Source of the DNA: Chitinophagales bacterium
Lineage (GTDB): Bacteria; Bacteroidota; Bacteroidia; Chitinophagales; Chitinophagaceae
Assembly: GCA_017303835.1 (NCBI GenBank)
Contig: JAFLBI010000001.1
Span: forward strand, 1,612,001 to 1,676,000
DNA: 64,000 nt
Reading direction: 5' to 3'
How positions within the stretch are numbered: the first letter of the stretch is position 1; the number at the start of each line of letters is the position of its first letter. The translations under genes and the position numbers were made by a program. The notes under the pieces are model-generated. The model was not told the origin of the DNA. It ran no database searches and saw only the letters and a list, made by a program, of their open reading frames with translations. Below are positions 60,238 through 64,000 of the stretch, in pieces.

Positions 60238-61576
60238 GTCAAAATACGTCATTAAAGATACATGCATTGTTAACGAGGGACAAAGAATTTACGGTGATCT
60301 GCTGATTGCAGATGGTCGTATAGAAAAAATCGGCGGAACCATCAGCGATAGCAATGCTAAAGAGATACCTGCTAATGGTCAGCTGTTGCTTCCCGGCGTC
60401 ATTGATGATCAGGTTCATTTCAGAGAACCCGGCCTAACCCATAAAGCCACCATTGGCACAGAAGCCAAAGCAGCAGTTGCTGGGGGCGTTACCAGCTTTA
60501 TGGAAATGCCCAATACCATGCCACCGGCATTTACTTTGGACTTACTTGAGAACAAATACAAAATCGCTGCGCAATCTTCACTGGCCAACTATTCTTTTTT
60601 CATGGGCACTTCTAACAATAACCTGGAAGAAGTAGTGAAAGTAAATCAGCACAAAAATGATATCTGTGGCGTAAAAATTTTCATGGGTGCATCTACAGGA
60701 AACTTACTGGTAGATGATCCTCTGCAATTAAACGGCTTATTTGAGCGCGTAGAAGTATTGATAGCAACGCATTGCGAAGACGAAGCCATGATTCGCCATA
60801 ATCTGGAGCAAGCAAAAGCATCCGGTAGAACCTTGACAGCAAAAGACCATCCTATCATCCGAGATGTGGATGCCTGCTTTGAATGTTCACTGCGTGCGGT
60901 ACAGCTGGCTAAGAAACATGGTACACGTTTGCACATACTGCATATCACAACAGAAAAAGAATTGCAGCTCTTCAGCAATATGCTGCCATTAGAAGAAAAG
61001 CGCATTACTAGTGAGGTTTGTGTGCATCACCTCCATTTTACTGATCAGGATTATGAACGATTAGGCAATCAGATCAAATGCAATCCTGCTATCAAAGCGC
61101 CGCACAATAGAGAAGCATTGTGGAAAGCGCTGAATGATGATGTGATTGATGTGATTGCCACCGACCATGCCCCACATACCTGGGCCGAGAAGGATGAAGA
61201 TTATTTACATGCCCACGCCGGACTACCACTCGTGCAGCATCCGTTACTGATGATGTTGCATTATGTGCAGGAAGGACGCATCACATTGGAGAAAGTGGTG
61301 GAGAAAATGAGCCATGCAGTAGCCAGATGCTTTCAGATCAAAGACAGGGGTTTTATCCGCGAAGGGTATTTTGCCGATCTGGTATTGGTTGACATGCAGC
61401 AACCATATACGGTTACCAAAGAGAATATTCTGTACAAATGTGGCTGGAGTCCGCTGGAAGGTTTCCAGTTTCCGGCAACAGTTACCCATACTTTCGTAAA
61501 CGGACATCTGGTTTATGGAAATGGGGTGTGGGATGCATCACAATATGGCCAGCGTTTACAGTTTAATCGCGATTAA
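60236..61576 (+). CDS. pyrC: Dihydroorotase (class I)
   Basis: Dihydroorotase catalyses the third step of pyrimidine synthesis. The 446-residue amidohydrolase shows the zinc motif GVIDDQVHFREPGLTHKATI, split at residues 54-73, the bridging-Lys region GVKIFMGASTGNLL near 140, ATHCEDEAMI near 180, LHILHITTEKEL near 233 and the catalytic DVIATDHAPHTW near 305. Its start codon overlaps that of the divergent outer-membrane gene, so regulatory sequence for each lies inside the other. Confidence 0.95.
   Translation: MSKYVIKDTCIVNEGQRIYGDLLIADGRIEKIGGTISDSNAKEIPANGQLLLPGVIDDQVHFREPGLTHKATIGTEAKAAVAGGVTSFMEMPNTMPPAFTLDLLENKYKIAAQSSLANYSFFMGTSNNNLEEVVKVNQHKNDICGVKIFMGASTGNLLVDDPLQLNGLFERVEVLIATHCEDEAMIRHNLEQAKASGRTLTAKDHPIIRDVDACFECSLRAVQLAKKHGTRLHILHITTEKELQLFSNMLPLEEKRITSEVCVHHLHFTDQDYERLGNQIKCNPAIKAPHNREALWKALNDDVIDVIATDHAPHTWAEKDEDYLHAHAGLPLVQHPLLMMLHYVQEGRITLEKVVEKMSHAVARCFQIKDRGFIREGYFADLVLVDMQQPYTVTKENILYKCGWSPLEGFQFPATVTHTFVNGHLVYGNGVWDASQYGQRLQFNRD
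60253..60284 (-). promoter_or_regulatory. Promoter of the outer-membrane barrel gene, inside pyrC
   Basis: On the minus strand TTTG (60284-60281), 20-nt spacer, TATCTTTA (60260-60253). The predicted start of transcription is near 60248, giving an 11-15 nt leader to ATG 60237. Confidence 0.6.
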
Positions 61577-61624
61577 GTCAGGTTCAACTGTTTTTGCTAT
61601 TTTACTGATCAAACCAAGACCCGC

Positions 61625-62941
61625 ATGCAGGCAGACAAGACTACCCTGTCAGACTTATCCATATTCAGCTCAGAAGAAGACCACTCGGTCTTTCACGCAT
61701 TGAACTTTACTGAAACCAATGGAGGCAGGGACTATCTGCGACAAATACTGGCGCGCCCACTGAGTTCTACCAAAGAAATCAGGGATACGCAGAAAACCAT
61801 TCAGCATTTATTGCAAATACTGCCCAGATGGAATAGCCGTATTTCCAATGGCACCATCATGGTGGCTGAAAAGTTTTATGAAACGCAGATCACCAGCATG
61901 CCCAAAGGCGCGAATATCTATTCTGCGTATATCTATAAATGGCTAAATGCTTCCGATTTTAGTATCTGCCGGTATTCAGTGGAACATTTTGTACACCTAC
62001 TGCAGGGCATGCAGGAAATACATGATCTCTTATACGGTACCGATAGCAGTATTCAAATCAGCTTATGGTTGCAGCGTATCAGCATGCTACTGAATAAACC
62101 AGGCGTGCATGATATCCTGCGTATAGACAATCCTAAAAAGATCAGCATCATCCAGATATTGGATATCGCATCCTTCATGCATGGGCATTACAAACAAGCC
62201 GCTTTTGAACTGATTGATATCTTCAGCAAGATAGATGCTTACCTCAGCTTAGCCAAAGCTTGCCAGCATTTCCAGCTTTGTTTTCCTGAAGTAACAGATG
62301 CTGAAGAACCTTCCATTATTGCTGAACAACTCTATCACTTGTTGTTACCAACACCGGTGTCGTATGATGTTCAATTGAACAGAGCCAGCAACTTCCTATT
62401 TCTTACTGGCGCCAATATGGCGGGTAAGAGCACTTTTATCAAAGCTGTGGGTGTAGGTGTGTATCTGGCACAATTGGGTATGGGTGTGCCCGCTAAAAGC
62501 ATGCGCATTAGTTTCTTTGATGGACTGCTCAGCAATATCCATGTGATGGATAATATTGTTAAGGGAGAGAGTTATTTCTTCAATGAAGTGCAACGCATTC
62601 GCAAGACCATTGAAAAAATCAGTGATGGCAAAAAATGGCTGATCCTGATTGATGAATTGTTCAAAGGAACCAATGTGCAAGATGCCATGAAGTGCAGCAC
62701 AACCGTGATTGAAGGCTTGCGCAGGATGCAAAATGCTGTATTCATTCTTTCGACACACTTATACGAAATAGGCGAACCACTGCAACAATACCCCAATATC
62801 CAATTCCGCTATTTTGAAACCCATGTACAGGACGACCAGCTGGCTTTTAGCTATCAACTGAAAGAGGGTATCAGTAATGACCGATTGGGCTACCTGATTC
62901 TGAAAAGAGAAGGTGTAGTAGAGCTGCTGAACAAACTCTAG
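61625..62941 (+). CDS. Stand-alone MutS-related ATPase
   Basis: A 438-residue protein with a C-terminal MutS-type ABC ATPase domain: Walker A LTGANMAGKSTFIKA near 262, the Q-loop region SYFFNEVQRI near 318, Walker B with the MutS signature LILIDELFKGTN near 342 and the switch histidine STHLYEIG near 378. The N-terminal part is helical core/lever-like (about 20-235), but mismatch-binding domain I (with its Phe-x-Glu) is missing. It is therefore not canonical MutS; such proteins are common in Bacteroidota and their role is unknown. Confidence 0.85.
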   Translation: MQADKTTLSDLSIFSSEEDHSVFHALNFTETNGGRDYLRQILARPLSSTKEIRDTQKTIQHLLQILPRWNSRISNGTIMVAEKFYETQITSMPKGANIYSAYIYKWLNASDFSICRYSVEHFVHLLQGMQEIHDLLYGTDSSIQISLWLQRISMLLNKPGVHDILRIDNPKKISIIQILDIASFMHGHYKQAAFELIDIFSKIDAYLSLAKACQHFQLCFPEVTDAEEPSIIAEQLYHLLLPTPVSYDVQLNRASNFLFLTGANMAGKSTFIKAVGVGVYLAQLGMGVPAKSMRISFFDGLLSNIHVMDNIVKGESYFFNEVQRIRKTIEKISDGKKWLILIDELFKGTNVQDAMKCSTTVIEGLRRMQNAVFILSTHLYEIGEPLQQYPNIQFRYFETHVQDDQLAFSYQLKEGISNDRLGYLILKREGVVELLNKL

Positions 62942-62962
62942 GAAAGCATTTTATTTTCTCCC

Positions 62963-62970
62963 TATCTTTA
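62963..62970 (+). promoter_or_regulatory. Candidate -7 box for comM
   Basis: TATCTTTA differs from TAnnTTTG at one base. A leader of about 60 nt would include the hairpin CCGGC-ATTC-GCCGG (62990-63003). Confidence 0.3.
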
Positions 62971-63032
62971 TAGCATCCTCAATGAAACCCGGCATTCGCC
63001 GGTGTCATTACATCAATTATAAATGAATTTGT

Positions 63033-64000
63033 ATGCTGGTGAAAACCTTTGGCAGCGCCGTGTATGGCGTGGAAGCCATCACCATTACCATTGAGGTGAG
63101 TGTGTCTAACGGACAAAATTATTTCATCGTTGGGCTACCGGATAGTGCCGTCAAAGAAAGTATTCAACGCATTGAAAGCGCCATCAAGAGTAACGAATAC
63201 CACATGCCGCGCACCAAGATTATTGTGAATCTCGCACCAGCTGATATTCGCAAATCTGGCTCTGCATTTGATTTACCCATAGCTGTTGCAGTGTTAGGCG
63301 CCAGTGAGCAAATTGAAGAACCTGAAAGACTCAAGGATTATGTGATCATGGGTGAGTTGAGTCTGGACGGCACTGTGCAACCGATCAAAGGCGCCCTACC
63401 TATTGCCATACAAGCCAGAAAAGAAGGCTACAAAGGCTTGATTGTACCCAAAGAAAATGTGCGTGAAGCGGGTATGGTAAATCAATTAGATGTGTATGGT
63501 GTATCTCATCTAACAGAAGTCATCGATTTCTTTCGCGATGAACAAAGTATGCAGCCGGAGATCGTTCATACACGGGATGAATTCTTTGCATCACAATATG
63601 ATTTTGATACCGACTTCACCGATGTAAAAGGACAAGAACATATCAAACGCGCATTAGAGATCGCCGCAGCAGGCGGACACAATGCCATCTTAATCGGCCC
63701 ACCGGGCGCCGGTAAAACCATGCTAGCGAAAAGATTGCCGACCATTCTACCACCACTCAGTTTACAAGAAGCACTAGAGACCACCAAGATTCATAGCGTG
63801 GCGGGTAAACTGCAAGGTGGAACGGCTCTCATCAGCAAAAGACCTTTTCGTTCGCCGCATCATACTATTTCAGATGTGGCATTGGTGGGTGGTGGTGGTA
63901 TTCCCCAGCCCGGTGAAATTTCACTCGCACACAACGGTGTTTTATTCTTAGATGAATTACCTGAATTCAAGAGAACGGTATTGGAAGTGATGCGCCAACC
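63033..64000 (+). CDS. comM: YifB/ComM-family AAA ATPase (3' part outside the window)
   Basis: A magnesium-chelatase-like AAA+ protein; ComM in other bacteria is a helicase that speeds branch migration during natural transformation. The 322 visible codons contain the N-terminal domain ([18 protein letters not shown]..., [18 protein letters not shown] split, [18 protein letters not shown]), then the AAA+ module with Walker [18 protein letters not shown] near residue 222, [17 protein letters not shown] near 275 and Walker [12 protein letters not shown] near 310. The C-terminus lies beyond the window. ATG 63033 matches the family start. Confidence 0.95.
   Translation, partial: MLVKTFGSAVYGVEAITITIEVSVSNGQNYFIVGLPDSAVKESIQRIESAIKSNEYHMPRTKIIVNLAPADIRKSGSAFDLPIAVAVLGASEQIEEPERLKDYVIMGELSLDGTVQPIKGALPIAIQARKEGYKGLIVPKENVREAGMVNQLDVYGVSHLTEVIDFFRDEQSMQPEIVHTRDEFFASQYDFDTDFTDVKGQEHIKRALEIAAAGGHNAILIGPPGAGKTMLAKRLPTILPPLSLQEALETTKIHSVAGKLQGGTALISKRPFRSPHHTISDVALVGGGGIPQPGEISLAHNGVLFLDELPEFKRTVLEVMRQ

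Noticed and set aside
1-64000. tRNA, rRNA, CRISPR arrays, insertion sequences and prophage genes
   Set aside because: Looked for T-loop motifs, direct repeats with regular spacers, transposase/integrase motifs and phage genes; none was convincing in the window.

Overview
The window reads as a chromosomal segment of a Bacteroidota bacterium, most likely family Chitinophagaceae (inference). Supporting evidence: promoters of the Bacteroidota type (TTTG about 20 nt upstream of TAnnTTTG), almost no Shine-Dalgarno sequences, type IX secretion/gliding proteins (a PorP/SprF homologue and a PorT-like protein next to ubiE/menG), bacillithiol synthesis (bshA), and typical Bacteroidota families (DUF5916, DUF6263, DUF6134, DUF4783). 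Sixty-three protein genes are supported. No tRNA, rRNA, CRISPR array, transposase, integrase or phage gene was seen. The content is mostly chromosomal core genes, and no defence or biosynthetic island is present.

Layout. 1-5068: rny (cut by the left edge), a DUF6263 gene on the other strand, then zapA, a short coiled-coil gene and pheT. 5069-14232: dnaB, a secreted lipase-like hydrolase, rsmE, an L,D-transpeptidase, an acetyltransferase-like gene, dnaX and a fused iron-sulfur protein. 14234-15926 (minus): a SUI1/eIF1-like factor, nadC and a DUF4783 gene. 16022-21326: gpmI, DinB-like, haem-binding and membrane-anchored genes, then a TonB-dependent receptor with haem-receptor-like signatures. 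21390-26889: engB, a YkuK-like gene, rimM, rpsP, three small unrecognised secreted proteins and ffh. 27405-38586: a START-domain gene, an Lpt-type permease, an exported superoxide dismutase, OsmC, a DsbA-like oxidoreductase, a cation transporter, a dipeptidase, an S4-domain protein, trmD and two outer-envelope genes. 38647-45942: an Asp-box protein, an alpha-glucosidase and adenine deaminase. 46046-64000: anmK, upp, PorP/SprF, a DNA glycosylase, an EI24-type membrane protein, an RsmI-like methyltransferase, an M28 peptidase, bshA, an aminotransferase, gamma-carbonic anhydrase, rsgA, ubiE/menG, PorT, an outer-membrane barrel, dihydroorotase, a MutS-like ATPase and comM (cut by the right edge).

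The most interesting signals are regulatory. dnaX carries a run of nine A followed by a potential 9-bp stem, and both alternative frames stop within a few codons, so a 382-residue gamma-like product is predicted. Many genes have a -7-like box exactly 4 nt before ATG, which suggests leaderless mRNAs. anmK and upp diverge from one palindrome built of two head-to-head -7 boxes. Two genes have their terminators inside the coding sequence of a convergent neighbour. The ffh and lipase leaders contain terminator-like hairpins. A compact chain of hairpins separates rpsP from rimM, and a perfect DnaA box lies upstream of dnaB.

All functions are read from sequence motifs without database searches. Promoter, start-site and RNA-structure calls are predictions.
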